38,376 nucleotides of DNA from Shewanella surugensis (GTDB lineage Bacteria > Pseudomonadota > Gammaproteobacteria > Enterobacterales > Shewanellaceae), in contig NZ_JAKIKS010000048.1 of the NCBI RefSeq assembly GCF_023284005.1, positions 1-38,376 of the forward strand, written 5' to 3'. Position numbers and translations under genes: made by a program. Below the pieces are notes generated by a model that saw only the letters and a list, made by a program, of their open reading frames with translations, was not told where the DNA came from and did not search any database. Within the stretch, counting starts at the first letter, position 1. Every line of letters starts with the position of its first letter. Shown in pieces: positions 24,798 through 32,648 of the stretch.

Positions 24798-26671
24798 CAG
24801 GTGATCTCAGAGATATTTAATGAGGCTAACGATCCACTCTTTAATGGCCCAGAACTTAATACTTCTGAGCTTAATGACTCAGAAAGTTGCCTTTTTGCAT
24901 ACTTTTTAAAGAAATCTTGATGTAAAAAGTTAGGTGCCGTTAATCCGTAAAATTTATTCACATCTGTAGCGCCAGATTTAGCTTTACTCAATAAACTGCC
25001 TGAGCTTAGAAGGTATTTAACGGGTTGATAGCCTTGCTCAAGTAAATAATGACGCGCAAATTCAGTTTCGATGCCTTGAGCTTGCAAGTCATCCAACTCA
25101 TGGCATATTGCTTGGCGCAATACTTGATATAAATCATAAATATCGGCTAATCCTTGAACCGCCATCGCTTCAAAAACAGCCGCTATATCCAACTGAATGG
25201 TGATCGTGATGAACATTTTCGCTAAGGCTTCATCATCTTCCACAAAGATACGCTGATCGATTAGCTGCAACAATTCAGCTTCTCGCGCATCAATATCATC
25301 ACTGCTCGAGACATAACGGCTGGCCAATAATCTCGCAGAATCATTGTCTTTCATAATTAAAGACAAAGCGCCTTGCTGATAACCTAATACCGCATTTTGC
25401 TGATTAGACTCGAGCACGATGCCGTATTTGAGCCATAAGCGTAAATGCACTTTCAGTAATAATGCTAAATAATCATTTAACCATGTCAAATAATTGCCTT
25501 GATAATACGCGTCAGCCAAGTGTTCAAGGTATAAACGCCCATCAGGCATTGCACTGGCTAGCGCTGCGACGGGCACTAAATGTTTATCCTGCATGCTTTG
25601 TGGGTACTGGCGTAAAATATAAGCCAATTCCTTATACTCACCCACATGCCCACCATGCTGCTCATTGACATGAGAATATAAATCGTGAAGTTGAACATCC
25701 CTTTCAACAATTCGTGACAAGGCTTTTTCAAACCAATGTCCGTCATATAAAGTACTGGGCTTAATCAAACGAATATTTTTCGCTCCCAGTGTCGCCATTA
25801 ATAACGGCACTTTGATATGGAAACCGGCAAAATCCATTAAGGCTAAGGTACGTACAGACAGCGTTGGCTTAACGCGAATAGCGGCTTTATCCGCTAAAAT
25901 AATCCCATCGGGTAGCGTATCCAACCCTTTCAAGGTTAAAGGATGAATAGGAAATAAAATATGGGTCTCACTCAAAGACTCACTCAGCCCCACTTGAGAA
26001 AAGCTTGGCCAACAATCCGGCTGCTCACTGGTTACCGAGACGTAATTAGTTTTAACCGCTAACCAATTAAGCTCAAATATAGGGGCAAACTCAGGCGCAT
26101 ATTGGGTTAACTCCTCAGCGGTAAATCCCACCTTCGCTCTTGCGGTAGGATAATAGGGATGATCTAAATAGGCGGCAATCTGATCGCTCAATAACAATTG
26201 TTGCTGCCAATCAGCTTCAGTCTCAAGTACGCCACTAATAACCGTTTCGATTACATCAGTCTGCTGCCCATAAGCCTGCTCCGCATACATTCTATGCTCA
26301 CAAGCACAATTTGCCTCTTCAACATAATGGGTAAATAAACGCGCTTCATCTTCACTTAAATTGACCGCTAAAGCCGCTAACCAATCCTGATAGCCTTGCT
26401 GATATTCCCCCCCGTTTTCCCCCTCCATTAGCCAAGTAGCAGACACCGCTTGCCACTCCTGCATGTAATGCGTCGGTTTGATCGGAAGATATAAACAGCG
26501 GTCACCTAAATGATTTACTTTCAGCCAAAAATCGGGAATGGCTTGTGGCCAACTCGCCAATAGCCTATCTGAGACACTGCTGACAATTTGACCTTGAGTC
26601 ATAATGTCAGACACATTTTCTCTTAAACAAGTATTAATGATCCTTTCAGTGATATAGTGCTCTGCGGACAT
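24797..26671 (-). CDS. pvsB: PvsB-like NIS siderophore synthetase
   Basis: An IucA/IucC-family synthetase of about 624 residues. The ATP-binding block HPYYPTARAKVGF (about residues 150-162) departs from the usual KxR spacing but keeps the histidine-proline and glycine. FPIHPLTLKGLD, KPTLSVRTLAL and ESNQQNAVLGYQQGALSLIM follow. In the vibrioferrin pathway PvsB is one of the two NIS ligases that attach the carboxylate units. The frame opens at 26686, but the ATG at 26671 overlaps the pvsA stop as TGATG and has GGAAGGTGA upstream, so I chose it. The C-terminal 30 residues are serine-rich and look variable. Confidence 0.88.
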   Translation of the reverse strand: MSAEHYITERIINTCLRENVSDIMTQGQIVSSVSDRLLASWPQAIPDFWLKVNHLGDRCLYLPIKPTHYMQEWQAVSATWLMEGENGGEYQQGYQDWLAALAVNLSEDEARLFTHYVEEANCACEHRMYAEQAYGQQTDVIETVISGVLETEADWQQQLLLSDQIAAYLDHPYYPTARAKVGFTAEELTQYAPEFAPIFELNWLAVKTNYVSVTSEQPDCWPSFSQVGLSESLSETHILFPIHPLTLKGLDTLPDGIILADKAAIRVKPTLSVRTLALMDFAGFHIKVPLLMATLGAKNIRLIKPSTLYDGHWFEKALSRIVERDVQLHDLYSHVNEQHGGHVGEYKELAYILRQYPQSMQDKHLVPVAALASAMPDGRLYLEHLADAYYQGNYLTWLNDYLALLLKVHLRLWLKYGIVLESNQQNAVLGYQQGALSLIMKDNDSARLLASRYVSSSDDIDAREAELLQLIDQRIFVEDDEALAKMFITITIQLDIAAVFEAMAVQGLADIYDLYQVLRQAICHELDDLQAQGIETEFARHYLLEQGYQPVKYLLSSGSLLSKAKSGATDVNKFYGLTAPNFLHQDFFKKYAKRQLSESLSSEVLSSGPLKSGSLASLNISEIT

Positions 26672-27858
26672 CAGCTCACCTTCCAATTCAAATTATTTTC
26701 AATATCATTGGCCAGAGTTTGCAACTGGGATTGTGAACGGCCAATAGCCGTTAACATGCCAAGATAATCTTTATTGGAGTGACTGAGATGAATACGCTCC
26801 CCCGTCTGTTTTAACGTCTTGAAATGAACCACACTTAAATCACTTTCTAGCGAAAAAGTCTCCGGTCCACTCTCGATGACTCCAGACGCTGTTGTCGGAA
26901 AATAACGAATAAGCGCCTGCTGAGTCTGCGTCTCTAACGGAGGTAGATTCTGGCCGGCATGCAAAGATAAAATCGCTTCAAACCAATCAAAAGGAAGCAG
27001 TTCATTTAATAGAAACTCACGCCCATCCCCAATACTGCGGTAATTAATTTCAACTAATATAGGCCCTTTTTCAGTGAGAATAAACTCACTGTGGCACACA
27101 CCGAAATTAATCCCAAAAGCCACAATTTGTGCCAATGCTGCTTCTCGATGAGTTAGCCCCACGGGACCGTTCCAAATCGCTTCTTTTTCAATAAAATGCG
27201 GCAGCGGAGATAAAGCGACATCAAACCCACCAATCATTTGGATCGCTTTCCCATCACCTAATGTTTCGAGGGTAAATAAAGGACCCTCTAGATAAGCTTC
27301 TAACAAAATAGGCGCATCATTTCGCCCAAAACTGCTTGCATAAGCCATTAAATCGGCTTTATTTTCACACAAGGTGACATCCATGCTCGCCACCCCTTCT
27401 CTCGGTTTAGCAATAACGGGGAAAACAAGCTCGCTGGGCAAGTTTTGATCCATATTCCAATGGTGAGTCCAAACATTAGGTAACGATAACTGGCTTAATT
27501 TCGACCGCATTTCAGCTTTATTTTTGGCTTGATAACACGCTTGCCAATTCTTTGCTGGGCATGAAAAATAATCTGCAACAACAGCGGTACAGGCTTGAAG
27601 ATGATCGCTGTTTGAAAAAACAACCTGAGGATGTAACTGCCTATTTTTTAACGAATCAATAATGGCAAGAGGATTAAAGACATCACATTCAAACAGATAT
27701 TCGGGTCCTAGCTCTACAGTCGAAAAAAATTGTTTATGATCTAAACCATGATCAGTGAGTAAACAAACATCATATCCAAGTGATATTGCGGCTGGTACGA
27801 AGCCTTGAGTCACGGCTTTATTCTCAACATGGGTAATCAAAACCAAGAGTGGTTTCAT
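26671..27858 (-). CDS. pvsA: PvsA-like ATP-grasp ligase
   Basis: A 395-residue ATP-grasp enzyme. FPVIAKPREGVASMDV (about residues 145-160) supplies the first nucleotide-binding lysine, APILLEAYLEGPLFTLET (about 180-197) the second strand, and GPILVEINYRSIGDGREF (about 264-281) the magnesium-binding glutamate and asparagine. The N-terminal residues 1-100 form the pre-ATP-grasp domain. Homologous PvsA belongs to the vibrioferrin operon, where it forms an amide or ester bond in building the siderophore; the exact substrate here is not shown. It is the first gene of the pvs set, with an AGGA site about 10 bases before the ATG. Confidence 0.88.
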   Translation of the reverse strand: MKPLLVLITHVENKAVTQGFVPAAISLGYDVCLLTDHGLDHKQFFSTVELGPEYLFECDVFNPLAIIDSLKNRQLHPQVVFSNSDHLQACTAVVADYFSCPAKNWQACYQAKNKAEMRSKLSQLSLPNVWTHHWNMDQNLPSELVFPVIAKPREGVASMDVTLCENKADLMAYASSFGRNDAPILLEAYLEGPLFTLETLGDGKAIQMIGGFDVALSPLPHFIEKEAIWNGPVGLTHREAALAQIVAFGINFGVCHSEFILTEKGPILVEINYRSIGDGREFLLNELLPFDWFEAILSLHAGQNLPPLETQTQQALIRYFPTTASGVIESGPETFSLESDLSVVHFKTLKQTGERIHLSHSNKDYLGMLTAIGRSQSQLQTLANDIENNLNWKVS

Positions 27859-28344
27859 CTATTTAAATCCTATTTGACGATTTCTTAACTATTTCTTAAC
27901 TACGTGGAACGCCAATGACAATGCTCAGTATTACTGTATTTTTTATTAACGAACCACACCCTACAAGGTGTTGCCAGATAAATAGCCATAATGCTATAGA
28001 TTATTAAAAATCTATTCGAAATTGAACCAGTTAAACCAAGTTAACATCATTTCTTTGTCACAATTATTCCGACGACGACAAATTTATCTTTCATTCGTTC
28101 ACGACATGAACGGATGAAATCGCAAAAACATTAAATGAAAATCATTATTATTCCCATAAGATTTACATTTGATTTAAAAAAGAAAGTTTTATGTAAAATT
28201 AAATGAATACACTATTATTTACATATAGTTAACCTTAATCGATTGACTTGTAAACTCACTGAAATGTAAAAATAAAAAACTTGTAAAACAAATAGAAATA
28301 AGAATAATTAGCATTAACTTTTAGTTGTAGAATTTAATCTCGAC
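27859..28344. promoter_or_regulatory. Divergent regulatory region between pvsA and the citrate-synthase-like gene
   Basis: A 486-base A+T-rich intergenic region between two divergent iron genes. It contains a good Fur-like site at 28136-28150, a pair of identical 11-base direct repeats at 27880-27901 just before pvsA, and a weaker Fur-like stretch near 28300-28316. Promoters for both directions must lie here, but no -35/-10 pair is as clear as those of the hydroxamate locus. No open frame in it looks coding. Confidence 0.65.
28136..28150. promoter_or_regulatory. Fur-like box
   Basis: TGAAAATCATTATTA matches the 7-1-7 Fur consensus TGATAATnATTATCA at 12 of the 14 defined positions. It lies about 195 bases before the plus-strand gene at 28345 and 278 bases before pvsA on the minus strand, so it could serve either or both. 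Function is inferred from the match and from the genes. Confidence 0.6.
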
Positions 28345-29109
28345 ATGTTGAGTATTAATCCATTAAAAAAGAAGCTCGCAGCCAAAACCGATATTTTTGG
28401 CATATTAAACTCTGTTCCCTCCCCTGTTATCACTGAAATGTTTGCTTATGCTGGATATGATTTCGTTATTCTAGACACTGAACACCTACTCATTTCAGAC
28501 GACAGTTTAGCCCACTCAATCAGAGCCGCAGAATGTGCAGGGATCCCTGCACTCGTCCGAGTACCCAATTGCGATCCGGCCAGAATAGGTAAAATACTCG
28601 ATGCCGGGGCGCAAGGTATTGTCGTCTCTAGAGTGTCTGATCTCGACAGTGCCAAAGTTGCGATTGAAGCCTGTAAGTATCCTCCCTTAGGCAATAGAGG
28701 GATCACTGGCGGTCGCACAACTGGATTCGGTACTTTACCGCTCGCTGAATATATCGAAAATGCCAATAATGAAACCTTTATTGGATTGATGATTGAAGAT
28801 GTTCAAGGTCTTGATGCCTTAGCAGAAATTGTACAGCTTCCTCATTTAGATATGATCTTTGAAGGTGCACTGGATCTGAGCCTCTCTATGGGTCATGGCA
28901 TTCACTTTAATCATGAAAATGTGCAAGCTGCGATTCATAAAATGGCTGACATTAGTCTCAACGCCAACATTCCTTTTTGCGCTATCCCTCGTCTCTCCGG
29001 ACAAAAACAGCAGTGGCAAGCTAAAGGGGTGAACACCTTCTTAGTCGGAGAAGACAGAGGGTTTATCTTTAAAGAATTAAAAAACAAACTAAATAGTTTG
29101 AAATCATAA
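28345..29109 (+). CDS. SbnG/AcsB-like siderophore citrate synthase (HpcH/HpaI aldolase family)
   Basis: A 254-residue TIM-barrel protein of the HpcH/HpaI family. LDTEHLLIS (about residues 43-51), ALVRVPNCDP with R72, and GAQGIVVSRV match the family. E151 in GLMIEDVQG and D177 in FEGALDLSLSMG occupy the divalent-metal ligand positions. Members inside siderophore loci (SbnG of staphyloferrin B, AcsB of achromobactin) are associated with citrate supply, and SbnG is known to make citrate from oxaloacetate and acetyl-CoA, independent of the TCA cycle. Position beside pvs genes supports that role over catabolic aldolase. No strong ribosome site precedes the ATG. The receptor gene follows 34 bases downstream. 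Confidence 0.8.
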   Translation: MLSINPLKKKLAAKTDIFGILNSVPSPVITEMFAYAGYDFVILDTEHLLISDDSLAHSIRAAECAGIPALVRVPNCDPARIGKILDAGAQGIVVSRVSDLDSAKVAIEACKYPPLGNRGITGGRTTGFGTLPLAEYIENANNETFIGLMIEDVQGLDALAEIVQLPHLDMIFEGALDLSLSMGHGIHFNHENVQAAIHKMADISLNANIPFCAIPRLSGQKQQWQAKGVNTFLVGEDRGFIFKELKNKLNSLKS

Positions 29110-29146
29110 AAATAAGAATTTATATTATAATATCAAGAGGTAAATG

Positions 29147-31315
29147 ATGTTTGATTCAAAAAAATGGCTTAAATTAGCGAGTCGTTCTTTGGCAACAGCC
29201 CTTAGTATCGGAACCAGTTTGACCAGCACTCTGGTTTACGCTGAGACGCTTCCCGAAACCCCATCTCAAGACACACAGCAAGAACAAAAGAAATCAAAAG
29301 AAGACGTTGAATCCCAGCCTGAAATCATCGTCGTAAGAGGCAGTGTACTGGGTAATTCAGAAGTGGCTGACTTAAAAAACTATACCGGTAACCGCAGTAT
29401 TATTACTCATGAGCAAATGGAGCGCACCGCTGTTCGCTCTATCGATACCGCATTACAACAGGTCCCCGGCATAAAAGTTAAAGATGAGACAGGAACAGGC
29501 GTTTCACCCAATATTTCCATTCGTGGCTTAGACAGCAGTCGCAGCGGCTACGCGCAATTTCTACTTGATGGTATCCCGCTGACGCTTGCCCCTTATTCAC
29601 ACACTGGCCAATCGCTTTTCCCCGCCACATTATCCATGATCGATCGCATTGACGTTGCCCGTGGTGGCGCTTCAGTACAATATGGTCCCAACAATGTCGG
29701 CGGTGTCATTAACTTAATCACTAAACCTATCTCTGATGAATGGGAAACGTCACTGAATGAAAAAATGACGTTTTCCGGTAATGATAACCTCTTGTATGAC
29801 ACCAGCGTCAGCACAGGTGGCGCCCTAACAGAAGACTTCTCGGCACGTTTAGATGTCAATAATATCTCGGGGAATGCTTTTCGTGATCACTCAAGCACTG
29901 ATGTCACCAACATCATGTTAAAGACCGTCTGGAACATAAATGAAAATAACAGCTTAAGCACCAGTTTTCAGTATTATAATGCGTTCGCTGAATTACCCGG
30001 TGCATTAAATACCGCAGCCTATAATGAAGATAGAACGCAATCACTGCGTCAAAATGATCAATATACCGGTGACTCTAAGCGAGCAACGGTGAGTTATAGC
30101 CATGTATTAGATGAATCAAGCTTGTTTGATGAAGGTGAGCTAGATATCACCACTTTTGGTAATAAGAGTACTCGTAAATTCGTATGGGATTACTGCGGCA
30201 GCGATAGCTGTTCTAGCTGGGCTGACACCACACAAGATCCTACCGCGCTACGTGACTCACCACGAGAATTTACCGTTTTTGGTATCGAGCCTAAAGCCAG
30301 CTTTTACATTGATGGCGATACCATGACGCAAAACATCATTGCGGGCACGCGTTATGTCAACGAAGATGTTAGTTATGAATTAAATAGCACTGATAACGAT
30401 AGCGGTGATACAACATCGGTACGAGACTGGCAAATGGACACCAATGCCATGGCTTATTACATCAGTAATACGCTAGGATTTTTTGACGACACTGTCACGA
30501 TAACCCCAGGGTTGCGTCTTGAAGATGTTAATATGACCTTTAATAATTTAGGCGCAGGCTACAGTCAAAGCAGTCGTGTCACCGAATGGTTACCCGGTCT
30601 AACATTAGGCTATCAAGTGGCGTCAGACTGGTTCCTTTATGCCAATTCACAACGCTCATTACGTACTCCGCAAATATCTCAACTTTGGCCGAAAGGTCAA
30701 ACATTGGACTCTGAGTTATCTTGGAACTATGAGACCGGCGTACGTTTTACCCCTACCATCAGAAGTAACATTAGCCTAGCCTTATACCGTATCGATTTTG
30801 ACAACAAAATTGAATATAATTCCGACACGAGTTTATTCACTAATATTGGCAGCACACGCAGTCAAGGCGTGGAAGTCCAAGGGACTTTCTCGCCGATGTC
30901 ACTGCCTGATTTAACCATCAGTGGTTCATATAACTATCTCGATACTGAGCAACTGTCTGGTGATTATATCGGTAATGAGCTGACTTACGCCTCTAAACAT
31001 CAAGTTTCTGCCAGTGTGTTATATAACTTAAACGAAATTAATTTGGGATTAATGGGCTATTACTACGGTCCATCCTATGCGGATTTAGCCAATACCGTCG
31101 AAGAAAATGATAGCGGTACGGTTGGAAGAATGCCGGGATATACTGTGGTCAATATGAATGTTTCTAAAGAAATTTTCAATGAGTTCACCCTTGGATTTTC
31201 GGTGAACAATCTGTTTGATAATGAATACTACTTCAGAGGCTTAGATGTCTCTCCAGCCGGTCGTATTCCCGCGCCGGGTCGTTCATTCACGGTCAGCCTA
31301 GGCTATAACTTCTAG
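29147..31315 (+). CDS. pvuA: TonB-dependent siderophore receptor (PvuA-like)
   Basis: An outer-membrane receptor of about 722 residues. A signal peptide ends near STLVYA (about residue 33), followed by a polar Gln/Lys-rich spacer and the TonB-box-like EIIVVRGS. The plug domain has TALQQVPGIKVKDETG, the NISIRGLDSSRSGY block and IDVARGGASVQYGPNNVGGV. The barrel ends in FTVSLGYNF with the terminal phenylalanine. Two consecutive ATGs open the frame; GAGG lies 6 bases before the second (29147), which I prefer. It follows the citrate-synthase-like gene by a short gap, so the pair is one transcript. Ferric vibrioferrin or a related carboxylate chelate is the likely ligand, inferred from the divergent pvs genes. 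Confidence 0.9.
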   Translation: MFDSKKWLKLASRSLATALSIGTSLTSTLVYAETLPETPSQDTQQEQKKSKEDVESQPEIIVVRGSVLGNSEVADLKNYTGNRSIITHEQMERTAVRSIDTALQQVPGIKVKDETGTGVSPNISIRGLDSSRSGYAQFLLDGIPLTLAPYSHTGQSLFPATLSMIDRIDVARGGASVQYGPNNVGGVINLITKPISDEWETSLNEKMTFSGNDNLLYDTSVSTGGALTEDFSARLDVNNISGNAFRDHSSTDVTNIMLKTVWNINENNSLSTSFQYYNAFAELPGALNTAAYNEDRTQSLRQNDQYTGDSKRATVSYSHVLDESSLFDEGELDITTFGNKSTRKFVWDYCGSDSCSSWADTTQDPTALRDSPREFTVFGIEPKASFYIDGDTMTQNIIAGTRYVNEDVSYELNSTDNDSGDTTSVRDWQMDTNAMAYYISNTLGFFDDTVTITPGLRLEDVNMTFNNLGAGYSQSSRVTEWLPGLTLGYQVASDWFLYANSQRSLRTPQISQLWPKGQTLDSELSWNYETGVRFTPTIRSNISLALYRIDFDNKIEYNSDTSLFTNIGSTRSQGVEVQGTFSPMSLPDLTISGSYNYLDTEQLSGDYIGNELTYASKHQVSASVLYNLNEINLGLMGYYYGPSYADLANTVEENDSGTVGRMPGYTVVNMNVSKEIFNEFTLGFSVNNLFDNEYYFRGLDVSPAGRIPAPGRSFTVSLGYNF

Positions 31316-31323
31316 TCTTTATT

Positions 31324-31352
31324 CAGGAGTAACACATAAGCTGTTACTCCTG
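31324..31352 (+). terminator. Strong hairpin after the pvuA-like gene
   Basis: A perfect 10-bp inverted repeat, CAGGAGTAAC (31324-31333) and GTTACTCCTG (31343-31352), with a 9-base loop, begins 9 bases after the receptor stop. No T-run follows on either strand, so it may be a weak terminator or an mRNA end-stabilising stem between convergent genes. Confidence 0.6.
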
Positions 31353-31404
31353 CGCTTATACTAAACACATGTTCTGATCACAAGTACTGAGCTCAAGCCA
31401 GACA

Positions 31405-32520
31405 TCACGCCTTGTATAAAATATCTCGCATCGCCTTCGTTGTCCGTTGCCATTTATTCTTATTTCTCCGTTGCCACCAAAGAAATGAACCGGTAAAGGC
31501 CAAAACAATCGGCATAGCGCCTAAAACAAACCAAAAAATCCGCGAAGGCACACCTGCAAAAGTGCCAAAGTGTAGGCTTCTAAAGCTATTGATCAATTGC
31601 GTCACATTACCTTGCAGCCGCACATCCCACTGAGTGATTAACTGCCCCGTTACGGCATCAAATCGCGCGCCGCTGCCGAATTCACTCATCATCGATAAAG
31701 GCGTTGAAACCCCTCCTCTCATTAATATAGGCGCATTGGCATTTAAAGGAAAACCAATATAATGTAAGCTAAATTCTGGGATCACCTGTTCAAGATCCGT
31801 TTGCAAACGATCAAATGAAATTAGCGGATTATAGAAAGGTTTATTCATCACCAGAGGCGCCGGAGGCCCACCTGCAGAAACCCGAGTGAGTTTACTTACA
31901 TTCCAATATCCTCCCGTTATCGCCAATATGATAAAAATAGGCGCACTGATCACACCAAACATTTTATGGATATCACTAAAGAAAGCACGCCATTTTTTAT
32001 CCCAGCGTAACGTAAACAAACGTTTCCAAAAATTTTTATAAATCAATAAACCTGAAACGCCTAAAAAGAAAAACACACCCGCTAATATTAATCCTAATAT
32101 TTGCCCTGACTGCTCGAGCAAAAAGTGAGCATGTAATTCAAGTAACCAATCGGTAAAATCATGGTTTAAAGGGACAGCTTGACTGATCACTTGCCCTTGA
32201 TAGGGGTTAAAATACACTTTATACCAATCAAAAGTGCCACGTTTAATGACAAAAAGCACATCAGGCCTGGCACTATCATCAAACATTTTCCAACGACCAA
32301 GCTCGTATTCAGGTAACTGCTGTGAAATATCCGCTAATGATTTATCGAGTGAGAGTCTATTCCCCCCCCCTTGCATTAACGCAACATGATCTTTCATCAA
32401 CCATAAATCAATTTCGGGCTTAAACACTAAAATACTGCCGGTAATACTTAATATCATTAAAGGCAGCATGGCCGTTAATGCGAACCAAGAATGCCACTTA
32501 AACAGCTTTTTTCTATTCAT
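31405..32520 (-). CDS. PepSY-domain membrane protein, putative siderophore/iron reductase, second paralog
   Basis: A PepSY-associated TM protein of about 371 residues, closely similar throughout to the protein at 4577-5686. It shares KLFKWHSW, LSITGSILVFKPEIDLWLM, FTLRWDKKWRAFFSDIHKMFG, ILAITGGYWNVS and LHFGTFAGVPSRIFW. Conserved histidines in LHAHF, DIHKM and LHFGTF are candidate heme ligands. FoxB-type relatives reduce iron or the chelate at the inner membrane. The frame opens at a TTG at 32535; the ATG at 32520 aligns with the paralog's start and is preferred. It is convergent with the pvuA-like receptor, mirroring the receptor-PepSY pairing of the other locus. The reductase role is inferred. 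Confidence 0.8.
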   Translation of the reverse strand: MNRKKLFKWHSWFALTAMLPLMILSITGSILVFKPEIDLWLMKDHVALMQGGGNRLSLDKSLADISQQLPEYELGRWKMFDDSARPDVLFVIKRGTFDWYKVYFNPYQGQVISQAVPLNHDFTDWLLELHAHFLLEQSGQILGLILAGVFFFLGVSGLLIYKNFWKRLFTLRWDKKWRAFFSDIHKMFGVISAPIFIILAITGGYWNVSKLTRVSAGGPPAPLVMNKPFYNPLISFDRLQTDLEQVIPEFSLHYIGFPLNANAPILMRGGVSTPLSMMSEFGSGARFDAVTGQLITQWDVRLQGNVTQLINSFRSLHFGTFAGVPSRIFWFVLGAMPIVLAFTGSFLWWQRRNKNKWQRTTKAMRDILYKA

Positions 32521-32648
32521 TGTTACTATCTTCAAATGACTCGTTAATGATTAAAACCTGACTTTCCCCTCAAAATATCAACGCTATTATAAAGCAGCCT
32601 CGACTTCAAGATAATAGTCATATTCAGTTGATCTCAACACAATCGCAA

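Noticed and set aside
28296..28318. Second Fur-like stretch just upstream of the citrate-synthase-like gene
   Set aside because: It shares only scattered AATAATTAGCATT similarity and does not fit the 7-1-7 palindrome well; mentioned only as part of the intergenic region.
32607..32625. Fur-like sequence in the divergent region before the second PepSY gene
   Set aside because: The match is weak, about 10 of 15 positions, and alignment is arbitrary in A+T-rich DNA.
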